Source: Oscillospiraceae bacterium (GTDB taxonomy: Bacteria; Bacillota; Clostridia; Oscillospirales; Ruminococcaceae). From it: a stretch of DNA of 59,727 nucleotides. The DNA lies in contig JAAYCI010000025.1 of assembly GCA_012729855.1 (NCBI GenBank), positions 1 through 59,727 of the forward strand. Reading direction: 5' to 3'. The notes beneath the pieces are model-generated. The model made no database searches, was not told where the DNA came from, and saw nothing but the letters and a program-made list of their open reading frames with translations. Position numbers and translations under genes: made by a program. Shown here in pieces: positions 1-7,686 of the stretch (the first letter of the stretch is position 1; every line of letters starts with the position of its first letter).

Positions 1-37
1 CGATAATCTGTTCAATTGTGTATCTCTTCCTTGCCAT
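1..37 (-). CDS. IS3-type transposase OrfA, N-terminus only
   Basis: The minus strand reads ATG at 37-35 followed by MARKRYTIEQII and then leaves the window. This N-terminus resembles the start of the helix-turn-helix OrfA of IS3-family transposases (MARKRYT-EQII). A GGAGGGA ribosome site lies 10 to 15 bases upstream. Nothing can be said about the catalytic OrfB half, which would be beyond position 1. Confidence 0.6.
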   Translation of the reverse strand, partial: MARKRYTIEQII

Positions 38-95
38 TTTCTGCTTCCCTCCAAAGTTAGTTTAACATATCTTTACTAACTTTGCGTCTGGTACA
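1..95 (-). mobile_element. Left end of an IS3-family-like insertion sequence (partial)
   Basis: On the minus strand the sequence from about 95 downwards begins TGTACCAGACGCAAAG, contains a repeated AACTTTGCG/AACTTTGG-type stretch, and leads into a GGAGG site and a transposase start at 37. IS3-family elements normally begin with 5'-TG, which fits an end at 95 (or 98). The rest of the element lies outside the window, so the family rests on the twelve residues of transposase that are visible plus the layout. The element interrupts the response regulator read on the same strand. Confidence 0.6.
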
Positions 96-579
96 ACACG
101 CGGGGGCAAGACCAGGTATAGCTGCGGGTGATGCAGGCCACGATCTCATCGGCTTTCCCGCTCCCCTCTGCCCGTATGCGCCCGCGGCAGTCGGCCGCAC
201 TTTTTTTCAGCAGTTTGCGGGCCAGCCGCTGCAGCACAATTTGCAGGTCCAGCATATCCAGAGGCTTTACCAGATACTCAAAGCCCTCCTGCAAAAGGGC
301 GTGCCGGGAATCCCCAAGGTTGGCATAGGCGCTGAGGATGACACATTCACAGTCCACCCCTCGGCTGCGCAGCGTGCGTATCAGTTCTATCCCATCCATC
401 TGCGGCATCTTCAAATCACAAACCACAAGGTTGGGCTGCAGCAGGGCAATGTCTTCGATGGCGGCCAGGGGCGCGGTGTTGTGACCTACCACGGTAAACC
501 CGTTTTCCTGCCAGGGCGCCCGGGTTTTAATGTCCTCGATGATGAGGGGATTATCGTCTATCAGGTATACGCCAAACAC
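76..579 (-). pseudogene. Response regulator (YesN/AraC type), C-terminus lost to an IS
   Basis: A receiver domain is complete: the paired acidic residues in YLIDDNP, the phospho-acceptor Asp in VVCDLKMPQMDG, and the conserved Lys in EYLVKPL. Regulators of this type normally continue into an AraC-type DNA-binding domain of about 100 residues. Here the frame runs only into a short tail (LYQTQS) that is encoded by the IS end and stops at 76. The track-style GTG at 588 overlaps the Shine-Dalgarno; GTG at 579 has GGAGG eight bases upstream and is preferred. It diverges from the lipoprotein gene at 630 with about 50 bp between them, so it probably controlled the two binding-protein genes. Without the HTH it should no longer bind DNA. 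Confidence 0.75.
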
Positions 580-629
580 CAAGGGCACCTCCTGTACATA
601 CCATTTGGAAACGAAAGAGGAAACGGCCT

Positions 630-2090
630 ATGAAACGGAAAATCGGCTGCCTTCTGATGGGGGCAGTGCTACTGTTCCTGTCCGCCTGCGCGCCGGCATC
701 CGCTGCGCAGGCCGGTGCAAACGCCCCACCGCTTGCGGTGGTGGTATCCTCCGCCAGCCTGACGGCCCAGGTGGATTGGGACGCGCTGGAAGCATGGCTG
801 CTTGAGCAGACCGGGGTTTCTGTCGATATCACCGTGTCCCACACCGCAACGCTGGGGGCCTATTTGGAGGCCGTGGGCAAGCCGGGCAACCTGGAGTGCG
901 ATATGCTGTGGGGTTTTTCGGTGGGAACTACCGCAGCAGACAATAACATCGCCCTGCGCCGATGGGCGGAGAAGGGCTTCATTACGCCCCTGGGGCCCTA
1001 CATGGAGCAGTATGGTACCTATTTTAAAGCAGCGCGGGCAGATTGGCAACATTACGACCTGCAGGCGGCCATTACCGCCAACGACGGCAAGATATATTAT
1101 GTGCCCCGGCTGGAGCGCAACCTGTGCCAGCCCTACAGCCAGGCGCTGTGGCTGAATGGGGCGTGGCTGGAGGCCTTAAGCCTTCCCGTCCCGCAAACAA
1201 CGGCGGATTTGCGGGACGTGCTGGAAGCCTTTGGCGCCAGAGACCCTGGCGGCAACGGGCAAAACGATGAGATTCCCCAGATTGGCTACTGGGAACAGGG
1301 CGACAAAAATACCGTCGATTTTATCATCAATGCCTTTGTGCCCTGTGACAGGGACAATACCTTTTTGTATTACAACAATAAGGGCCGGCTGGCTTTTGCA
1401 CCGGCCAGTGACGCGTGGCGCCAGGCCATGGTGTATCTGGCGTCCCTTTCTGCCAATGGGCTGATGCAAAGCCCCGATATCACCGAGAACGGCCTGTCTC
1501 AGCTGGCGCAAGACCCTGCCGATGTGCTGGGGGGCTTTTGTGTGGGGGATATTGACTGCCTGATTCCCCCGGCGTTTTTGGCGGAGCAGGAACGCTATGT
1601 GCCGGTGCCGCCCCTTGCGGGGCCCGCCGGCGCCGGATACGCCGTGGCAAAGGCAGCCACGCCGCAGCCCTTCGGGCTGGTTACCACCACCTGCGCCGAT
1701 GTGGCCAGGGCATACCGGGTGCTGGATTTCCTGCTGTCTCCGGATGCGGCCCGGCGGCAGGGCGAGGCTTATATCCCGGCAATACCGGCCTATCTGCCGG
1801 CGCTGGAACGCCAGCTTTCCCAAATGGATGATACGACACTGGCGGCTTATACAGCCGCATTGCCGGAAAAAGCCATGGGCTTTCCGGCGGTTGAACAGGC
1901 GGATATGCTGGCATATTATCAGCTTCAGGGCGCCATTTCCAGCCATGTGGACACCGCGCTGAAATCCTTTGCAACCGGGCAGCAGGACCCCACAAACGAC
2001 ACGGTGTGGGCAGATTACCTGGCGGCGCTGGACGGCCTGGGCCTGGACAGCTTTATGCAGATGGCCCGGCGCGCCTATGGGGAAGGGTAA
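630..2090 (+). CDS. Extracellular solute-binding lipoprotein (ABC family 1 type)
   Basis: The 486-residue protein begins with a lipoprotein signal peptide whose lipobox LSAC places the lipidated Cys at residue 20. The mature part has the general organisation of large family 1 sugar-type binding proteins: an N-terminal stretch on a short linker, a middle region with NGQNDEIPQIGYW (the loop seen in binding proteins that carry a D-x-N-G-x-x-D-E-I-P turn), and a long helical C-terminus. The ligand cannot be told. No permease or ATPase gene is present, so it may deliver ligand to a transporter elsewhere or report to a sensor kinase, as suggested by the divergent response regulator. It is nine bases upstream of the second lipoprotein and surely cotranscribed with it. 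Confidence 0.75.
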   Translation: MKRKIGCLLMGAVLLFLSACAPASAAQAGANAPPLAVVVSSASLTAQVDWDALEAWLLEQTGVSVDITVSHTATLGAYLEAVGKPGNLECDMLWGFSVGTTAADNNIALRRWAEKGFITPLGPYMEQYGTYFKAARADWQHYDLQAAITANDGKIYYVPRLERNLCQPYSQALWLNGAWLEALSLPVPQTTADLRDVLEAFGARDPGGNGQNDEIPQIGYWEQGDKNTVDFIINAFVPCDRDNTFLYYNNKGRLAFAPASDAWRQAMVYLASLSANGLMQSPDITENGLSQLAQDPADVLGGFCVGDIDCLIPPAFLAEQERYVPVPPLAGPAGAGYAVAKAATPQPFGLVTTTCADVARAYRVLDFLLSPDAARRQGEAYIPAIPAYLPALERQLSQMDDTTLAAYTAALPEKAMGFPAVEQADMLAYYQLQGAISSHVDTALKSFATGQQDPTNDTVWADYLAALDGLGLDSFMQMARRAYGEG

Positions 2091-2099
2091 GGTTATAGC

Positions 2100-3260
2100 A
2101 TGAGCAAGGTTTGGAAAGCGGCCATATGCGGGATGCTCACGGGGGCCATCCTGCTTTCCCTTGCCGCCTGTGGCAACACGCGCAGCCAGGACGAATGGCT
2201 GCGGGGCGCCGGGCTGGACGCCGAGGAAACCCCGCAGCAGCTCTATGAACTGGCCCTGCGTGAGGAGGGGCCGATGATTGTGTACACTGAGTCTTCCCGC
2301 ATATGGGATGTGAAATCCAGCTTTGAGGTGCAGTACCCGGGGCTAACTGTGGAGATACACCACATACGCGGCATCGAACTGCTGGAGATGCTGAAAAGCA
2401 ACGCCGAGACCGGCAGCTATCATTGTGACGTGAGTATATGCAGCGACACAAACGGCATCATTGCCAACGAGCTGGTGCCAAGCGGCGTTTTGTACAAGTA
2501 TGTGCCCTGGGATATGACCGACAAGATTTTGCCGGAGTTCCAGCAGGAGCAGCTGGAGTTTGTGCGGGAGCTGTTTGTATTGTTCTACAATTCAGAAGCC
2601 TACACGGCCTGCCCCATTTCAAACTGGTGGCAGCTGACGGAGGAAGCATACTATGGCAAAGTTATGATGCCCAACCCGCAGGATTCCACCTCTACCTATG
2701 GGTTTATCTCGGCCGTGCTGCGCAGCGACGACTATTTGCTGAACGCCTATGTTGATTATTACGGCGGGCCGCCCCCGCTGCAGCCTGCGCAAACCGCCAG
2801 CGAATATTTTATGCAGAGGCTGGTGGATAATGGGCTGATCCTTACGTCATCGGGCACAGAGCTGATTGAACTGGTGGGCGCGCCAGGCCAGGCGGAGCCA
2901 CCCTTTGGGCTGACGGTCTCCAGCAAAATCAGAAGCCGGGACGCCGGCATGCAGGTGGCGGTGGCCTGGGATATGGAACCGTTTGTGGGGTCTTACTCGT
3001 GCAACAGCGTTATGCTGGCCCGCGGCAGCAGCCATGTGAGCACGGCCAAGCTGTTTATCCGCTGGCTGCTGGGCGAGGCGGACGGAAAAGGCGCAGGGTA
3101 CAGGCCCTATTTACAGGAAGGGGCATGGTCGGTGCGCGCCGACATACAGTCTGATGCGGCGGCGGAAATTGAAGCGTTTACCGTTTTGCCCCGCGACAAG
3201 GCGTACGCCTACCAAAACATGGATGCCATTCACGCCTTTTGGATATCGCTGTATGATTAA
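2100..3260 (+). CDS. ABC-type solute-binding lipoprotein (iron/AfuA-like fold)
   Basis: 386 residues with a signal peptide ending in lipobox LAAC (Cys24). The mature N-terminus, PMIVYTESSRIWDVKSSFE, followed by VQYPGLTVEIHHIRG and LLEMLKSN, is the typical first strand-helix unit of the Fe3+/AfuA-like extracellular binding proteins (strand ending in Y, then a helix with F-x-x-x-Y-P-G). This family also contains sensor-linked binding proteins, which suits the neighbouring response regulator. There is no permease. It follows the first lipoprotein by nine bases and is followed by a strong terminator, so the two form an operon. Substrate unknown. Confidence 0.7.
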   Translation: MSKVWKAAICGMLTGAILLSLAACGNTRSQDEWLRGAGLDAEETPQQLYELALREEGPMIVYTESSRIWDVKSSFEVQYPGLTVEIHHIRGIELLEMLKSNAETGSYHCDVSICSDTNGIIANELVPSGVLYKYVPWDMTDKILPEFQQEQLEFVRELFVLFYNSEAYTACPISNWWQLTEEAYYGKVMMPNPQDSTSTYGFISAVLRSDDYLLNAYVDYYGGPPPLQPAQTASEYFMQRLVDNGLILTSSGTELIELVGAPGQAEPPFGLTVSSKIRSRDAGMQVAVAWDMEPFVGSYSCNSVMLARGSSHVSTAKLFIRWLLGEADGKGAGYRPYLQEGAWSVRADIQSDAAAEIEAFTVLPRDKAYAYQNMDAIHAFWISLYD

Positions 3261-3319
3261 AAAGTGGCGGTGTAAAGTGTGGATTATTCCCCCGCAAAGC
3301 TCTGGTGTCAGCTGATACA

Positions 3320-3358
3320 ACAAAGGCGCTGTTGCCTCAACAGAAGCAGCGCCTTTGT
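3320..3358 (+). terminator. Rho-independent-like hairpin after the lipoprotein operon
   Basis: A 12-bp perfect stem (ACAAAGGCGCTG with CAGCGCCTTTGT) closes a 15-base loop 60 bases after the second lipoprotein gene. The 3' side ends in TTTGTTATTGG, a weak T tract. It may also mark the junction with the integrase remnant that starts here. Confidence 0.6.
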
Positions 3359-3569
3359 TATTGGACCTTCTTTTATGTGTTGTTGCAATCGACCAAATAT
3401 CCGAGACCCTTGGCCATGCTTCCATTGACTTTACCAAAAGCAATATGGGCACTTCCCTGAAGCCCTCCACGAAAAGAGCGGCAAGAACATGGACGCTTAT
3501 GAAGAACAGCGGGCACAAAAACGGGCCAAGCTGGAAGCCAAAAAGCAAAAAGAAGACCAAGTAACCTGA
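3355..3569 (+). pseudogene. Tyrosine recombinase (phage-type integrase), C-terminal remnant with a frameshift
   Basis: The first frame contains QISETLGHASIDFTK, the box around the second catalytic His of tyrosine recombinases (V-S-x-x-L-G-H-x-S). At about 3440 the frame must shift to continue as YGHFPEALHEKSGKNM, which carries the catalytic Tyr region, and then a charged tail ending at a TGA at 3567. The N-terminal and core-binding domains are absent. Position is telling: it lies about 120 bp from the 3' end of ssrA, a classic integration target, so this is most likely the scar of a lost prophage or island. Confidence 0.75.
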
Positions 3570-3591
3570 CGGAAACTTGGCCTTTTTTTTG
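3557..3591 (+). terminator. Terminator at the end of the integrase remnant
   Basis: CCAAGT and ACTTGG form a short stem around a 12-base loop, followed by CC and eight T residues. It overlaps the last codons of the integrase remnant. Confidence 0.6.
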
Positions 3592-3649
3592 CCAGAAAAC
3601 ACTGCTTCAAAAAGCTTGAACTGGTATAGTAATTGGCATGGGTATATGA

Positions 3650-3684
3650 AACACCTGCAATTCCATCGTAGAATCGCAGGTGTT
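3650..3684 (-). terminator. Terminator hairpin of ssrA
   Basis: A 9-bp stem AACACCTGC/GCAGGTGTT lies directly past the CCA end of the tmRNA on its strand, followed by ATATACC rather than a long T run. The position makes it the likely end of the tmRNA transcript. Confidence 0.6.
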
Positions 3685-3686
3685 CA

Positions 3687-4054
3687 TGGTGGAGATGACG
3701 GGAATCGAACCCGTGTCCAGAAAGCAGTCCGCAGGAGTATCTCCGGGTGCAGATTGCCTACAGGGTTCCCCCGGCGGCAGGCCGGCAATCAGGCCGCCAC
3801 GTCGGTAGCTTCATAAATTCATGACACCCTGCAAAGCTTAGGGGTGTTCACGTTTACCGTTTAAATGACGCCCGGGCCCTGCCCCACGGTAGGGCAGGCC
3901 GGACGGCCGGCCTTAGTTAGGCGGCAACAGCAACGCGATTGTTGCTGCGGAAATTAACTGTTTTGTTAATTATTGTTTTGCGGCAGTTAAAGTGGGGCCG
4001 CACCACTACCCGCTGCTCCGGCTTCCTTCTCCCTGTCGAAACCTTTACATCCCC
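3687..4054 (-). ncRNA. ssrA: Transfer-messenger RNA (tmRNA)
   Basis: The minus strand starts GGGGATGTAAAGGTTTCG at 4054 and ends with the T-arm GGTTCGATTCCCGTC and CATCTCCACCA at 3687, the two halves of the tRNA-like domain. The length, 368 nt, is normal. In between, a tag reading frame closes with SNNRVAVAA and a stop (TAA at 3919-3917). The resume codon is not obvious: the codon positions upstream read non-Ala triplets in this frame. tmRNA rescues stalled ribosomes together with SmpB, whose gene lies just upstream on the same strand. The 3' end faces an integrase remnant, in keeping with its common use as an attachment site. Confidence 0.95.
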
Positions 4055-4085
4055 ATATCTTGATACTATTATAGCACACCCCGTG

Positions 4086-4547
4086 CTATTCGTCACGCGG
4101 GGCTTTCATCTGGCGGTCAATGGTGCGCTTGGCGTCGCGCTCGGCGGCGGTGGCGCGTTTGTCGTACAGCTTCTTGCCTTTACACAGCCCCAGCTCCACC
4201 TTCACGTTGGACTTGTTGAAATAGAGCGACAGCGGTATCAGCGTCAGGCCCTTGGTCTTCAAATCGCTGTACAGGCGTCGAATTTCGTTCTTGTGCAGCA
4301 GCAATTTACGTTTGCGTTCGGGGTCACGGTTGAAGATGTTGCCCTTTTCGTAAGGTGACACATGCATGCCCACCAAAAACGCCTCGCCGTCCCGGATGTC
4401 CACCCAGGAATCCTTCAGGTTTACGTTCCCCATCCGGATGCTTTTTACCTCGGTGCCCACCAGCTCAATGCCGGCCTCCAGGCTTTCCAGTACAAAGTAT
4501 TCGTGGCGGGCCTTGCGGTTCACCGCCACGGTTTTCGTTGTGGCCAC
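4086..4547 (-). CDS. smpB: SsrA-binding protein SmpB
   Basis: A 153-residue protein matching SmpB throughout: [12 protein letters not shown] near the N-terminus, [19 protein letters not shown], the beta-barrel segment [13 protein letters not shown], and the basic C-terminal tail [12 protein letters not shown] that enters the ribosomal mRNA channel. It binds tmRNA and delivers it to stalled ribosomes. A longer frame opens at GTG 4556 but that codon overlaps GGAGG; GTG at 4547 has the site eight bases upstream and is preferred. The gene is about 30 bp upstream of ssrA, so partner protein and RNA may share a transcript. Confidence 0.95.
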   Translation of the reverse strand: MATTKTVAVNRKARHEYFVLESLEAGIELVGTEVKSIRMGNVNLKDSWVDIRDGEAFLVGMHVSPYEKGNIFNRDPERKRKLLLHKNEIRRLYSDLKTKGLTLIPLSLYFNKSNVKVELGLCKGKKLYDKRATAAERDAKRTIDRQMKAPRDE

Positions 4548-4632
4548 GCAGCCCACCTCCTTGCTTGAAGCTTGTTTTTCCGCGGAGTTCTCACTCTAAC
4601 GCATTTGCCAGGCGATGTCAATGACAAAAGCT

Positions 4633-5232
4633 TTACATTTCGCCTCGGCCCGTTAACGCGCGATATAGCGTTACATCGTCCACATACTCCAAGTTGCCGC
4701 CCACCGGCAGCCCGTAGGCCAGGCGGGTGGTTTTAACGCCCAGGGGCTTTATCAGCCGCGAAAGATAGAGCGCGGTGGCCTCCCCTTCCACGGTGGGGTT
4801 GGTGGCCATGATCACCTCGGTCACGGTGCCGTCGGCCAGGCGGGCCAGCAGCTCCTGCACACTCAATTGCTCGACGCCAATGCCTTCGGTGGGCGAAATA
4901 AGCCCGTGCAGCACGTGGTACAGGCCCTTGTATTCCCGCGTATGCTCAAAGGCCGTTACGTCGCGGGGGCTTTCCACCACGCAAATGGTGCTGCGGTCGC
5001 GTGTGGCATCCCGGCATATCACGCAGTCCTCCGCCTCGGTAAAGTTCTGGCATACCACGCAGCGGTGTATCTTTTCATGGGCGTCGCGTATCGCGTCGGA
5101 GAAAGCCAGGGCCTGCTCATGGTCCATGGCCAGCACCTGATAGGCCAGCCGGGCGGCGCCTTTGCGCCCTATCCCGTTCAGCCGTGCAAACTGTTCTATC
5201 AATTTTTCCAGCGGCGCCGCATTCACGCCCAT
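4633..5232 (-). CDS. recR: Recombination mediator protein RecR
   Basis: 199 residues, the usual RecR length. Visible parts are the N-terminal helix-hairpin-helix (LNGIGRKGAARLAYQVL), a four-Cys zinc finger (C-VVC then C-VICRD), the Toprim signature ICVVESPRDVTAFEHT, and the Walker B-like ATNPTVEGEATALYL. RecR with RecO loads RecA at gaps and in RecF-pathway repair. It follows ebfC in the conserved dnaX-ebfC-recR order. Confidence 0.97.
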   Translation of the reverse strand: MGVNAAPLEKLIEQFARLNGIGRKGAARLAYQVLAMDHEQALAFSDAIRDAHEKIHRCVVCQNFTEAEDCVICRDATRDRSTICVVESPRDVTAFEHTREYKGLYHVLHGLISPTEGIGVEQLSVQELLARLADGTVTEVIMATNPTVEGEATALYLSRLIKPLGVKTTRLAYGLPVGGNLEYVDDVTLYRALTGRGEM

Positions 5233-5263
5233 TTTCTCACGCCTTTTTCTCTTTCATGTGTGG

Positions 5264-5614
5264 CTACATCAGGCCGTTCAGCCCGGGAAACGCCTCCGAG
5301 ATGGCGCCCATCTCCTTTTCGGCGGTCTCCTTCACGGTGCGCACCGCGTCATTAAAGGCCGCCGCCACCAGGTCTTCCAGCATCTCCACGTCCTCGGGGT
5401 CTACCGCGTCCTTTTCCAGCTTCACGGCGGTTATCTGGTAGTCGCCGCGAATCACGATTTCCACCATGCCCCCAGCCGATTTCACCGTGTACTCGGTCTC
5501 CTCCAGCTCGGCCTGCTTGGCGGCCATCTGGTCCTGCATCTCCTGGGCCTGCTGCATCAGCTTGTTCATGTTCTGCTTGCCATAGCCGTCGGGTAGTCTT
5601 GCTTTCACGGTCAT
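5264..5614 (-). CDS. Nucleoid-associated protein, YbaB/EbfC family
   Basis: 116 residues if started at ATG 5614, which overlaps the dnaX stop as ATGA and has GGAGG just upstream; a longer frame to 5659 only reads through dnaX. The protein has the YbaB core NMNKLMQQAQEMQDQMAAKQ, ETEYTVKSAGGMVEIVIRG and a helical C-terminus ending in glycines. Family members are small dimers that bind DNA and sit between dnaX and recR across bacteria. Tight coupling to dnaX implies cotranslation. Confidence 0.93.
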   Translation of the reverse strand: MTVKARLPDGYGKQNMNKLMQQAQEMQDQMAAKQAELEETEYTVKSAGGMVEIVIRGDYQITAVKLEKDAVDPEDVEMLEDLVAAAFNDAVRTVKETAEKEMGAISEAFPGLNGLM

Positions 5615-7401
5615 TCCTCCCTGTTGTCGTATTGTACATCCACACCCATGGCGCTCCATTGCTTTAAGGTGTCCTGGGTCGTCACTTGCTTTGCTGCCGC
5701 CTGCCCGGCCGGTTTGTAAGGGCCAATGCCGTAGCGCTGGCCGCTTACCTGCTGTATTACGGTCTTGATGCGTTCCCGCGCCGGAGCGTTGTTCTGCATG
5801 AAGGTGAGAAACACGTCGCCGCCGCTGATGAGCACCCGCTTGCCGTCGGTGTAGGCCTGGGTGTCCTGCATATAGGAGTAGAGCATCCGGTCAACGGCGG
5901 CCATTCGCTCCAGCACCTGGCTCCAGAACTCGAAAGCGGATGGCGTCTCCCCTGCTGCGACCTCCAGCACCGCCTGCGCCGGCCGGGGTGGGTCTCCCGC
6001 TATGGCATCCGGCTGGACATCCCCGAGCGAGGTGGCCGGTGGACGGGCTTGCCGCTCGGAGTCCGTTCCAGCTTGCACTGGAATTGATGGGGTATCGGCC
6101 ACCGGCAGTGCGGTTTCAGTTATTGCCATGTCGGTGTTTTCCACGGGTTCCGGCTTTGGTTGGGCCGTCGCCTGCTGCGCGGCCAGCGGAGAAAGGGCCG
6201 GTTCGGTGGCTGCCACATGGGTTGGGAGCGGCACCGGCCTGCTTTTTACACCCATCTCGCGTTTTATCTGCTCGTAATGCCGGCTTTCCGCCTCGGAAAC
6301 GTGTGCGGCCATGGTGTTGTCTCTGTAACCGCACAGGTCGAACAGCGCCAGCTCCAGTTCTATGCGCGGGTCGGGCGAGCGACCCATTTTGTCCATTGCG
6401 GCGGCCAGGCGTTTCATGGTGTCAATGGCAAAGGCCTCGCCAACGCCGGCGGCGCCTGCCAAATAGTGCTGGCGTTCGTCTGTGGGCACGGCCACCAGCA
6501 GTTTGCCGCTGGGGTCGGCCAGGGCCAGCAGGTAGTTGCGGTAGTGGGCCACCAGTTCCTCGCACAGGCGGCGTACGTCGATGGACCTCTCGCGCAGCTC
6601 GCTCACCTGGGCCATCAGCACCTTTATATCCCCGGCGCGTACGGCGTCGCTAAGGGCATACAGGTAGCTTTTGTCGGCTACGCCGGCCATGCGGCGCACC
6701 AGGGTGTCGTCCACATCCTCGCCCAAGCCGGCGCAGGTGTCCAGCAGGGATATGGCGTCCCGCATGGAGCCGTCGGCAATGCGCGCAATCAGGTCGGCGG
6801 CGGCCTCGCTCAGCGTGATATCCTCCGCCCTGGCAATGGCGCTCAGCCGCCCGGCAATCTTCTCGGGCGGGATGCGGTAAAAATCAAACCGCTGGCAGCG
6901 GCTTAAAATGGTGGCCGGCACCTTGTGTATCTCGGTGGTGGCCAGGATGAAGATCACATGGCCGGGCGGTTCCTCCAGTATCTTCAGCAGCGCGTTGAAC
7001 GCCTGGGTGGAGAGCATGTGCACCTCGTCGATGATGTACACCCGGAACCGGCAGTGGGCGGGCCGGTAGGCGGTCTCATCGCGCAAATCGCGCACGTCGT
7101 CCACACTGTTGTTGGACGCCGCGTCAATCTCCACCACATCCAGAATGCTGCCGTTGTCCAGCCCGGTGCAGGAAACACAGCTGCCGCAGGGCTCGGCGCC
7201 GGCGCCGCTTTCGCAGTTCACGGCCTTGGCAAATATCTTGGCGCAGCTGGTTTTGCCGGTGCCGCGTGTGCCGGTGAACAGGTAGGCGTGGCCTATCTTG
7301 TCGGCGGTTATCTGGTTGGCCAGTGCCGCTGTAATGGCTTCCTGGCCCACTACGTCGCCAAAGGTTTGCGGCCGCCATTTGCGGTACAGCGCGCGGTACA
7401 T
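5611..7401 (-). CDS. dnaX: DNA polymerase III subunit gamma/tau
   Basis: 596 residues. The AAA+ clamp-loader core is complete: Walker A GTRGTGKTSCAKIFAKA, the zinc module with four Cys (CESGAGAEPCGSC), VEIDAASNNSVDDVR, the DExx box YIIDEVHML, the SRC motif LSRCQRFDF. The segment from about residue 370 to 470 is proline/alanine rich and poorly conserved, then a C-terminal domain (FWSQVLERMAAVDRMLY) like the tau-specific part. It loads the beta clamp at replication forks. SRP RNA lies upstream and ebfC overlaps the stop codon. Confidence 0.96.
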   Translation of the reverse strand: MYRALYRKWRPQTFGDVVGQEAITAALANQITADKIGHAYLFTGTRGTGKTSCAKIFAKAVNCESGAGAEPCGSCVSCTGLDNGSILDVVEIDAASNNSVDDVRDLRDETAYRPAHCRFRVYIIDEVHMLSTQAFNALLKILEEPPGHVIFILATTEIHKVPATILSRCQRFDFYRIPPEKIAGRLSAIARAEDITLSEAAADLIARIADGSMRDAISLLDTCAGLGEDVDDTLVRRMAGVADKSYLYALSDAVRAGDIKVLMAQVSELRERSIDVRRLCEELVAHYRNYLLALADPSGKLLVAVPTDERQHYLAGAAGVGEAFAIDTMKRLAAAMDKMGRSPDPRIELELALFDLCGYRDNTMAAHVSEAESRHYEQIKREMGVKSRPVPLPTHVAATEPALSPLAAQQATAQPKPEPVENTDMAITETALPVADTPSIPVQAGTDSERQARPPATSLGDVQPDAIAGDPPRPAQAVLEVAAGETPSAFEFWSQVLERMAAVDRMLYSYMQDTQAYTDGKRVLISGGDVFLTFMQNNAPARERIKTVIQQVSGQRYGIGPYKPAGQAAAKQVTTQDTLKQWSAMGVDVQYDNREE

Positions 7402-7471
7402 CGGCAGCCCTCCTTTTTTAGCGCAGTTGGCTTTTTATGTAACATACACTTCAATTAAGTGCAAAACAAAA

Positions 7472-7622
7472 CGGGCGTTATCGCTGCTCTGCATACGAAA
7501 GGCAGGTTGGCTGCGGCACACTGGCACATCCGCTTAATGCTGCTCGGTTCCCCGCCTGACATGGTTCACGGCGGCCTGTTGCACAGGACCCGCCTTCCGT
7601 ATGCAAAGCAGCGCGTTGCCCG
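7472..7622 (-). ncRNA. ffs: Signal recognition particle RNA (4.5S/scRNA type)
   Basis: The minus strand contains the domain IV signature GTGAACCATGTCAGG, GGGGAACCGAGCAGC, ATTAAGCGG. The ends pair over a long stretch: CGCTGCTTTGCATACGGAAGG near the 5' end pairs with the CTTTCGTATGCAGAGCAGCG near the 3' end, and outermost CGGGC/GCCCG. The 150-nt size fits the longer Gram-positive SRP RNA. It lies directly upstream of dnaX, the usual place in Firmicutes. The 3' GCCCG is followed by TTTTGTTTTGC, a likely terminator. Exact ends are not certain. Confidence 0.88.
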
Positions 7623-7686
7623 CTCTGCCTGTGAACTAATTAATTATACTACTTTTATGGCCTTTTGGCAAGGCAGTTGGGGCCGT

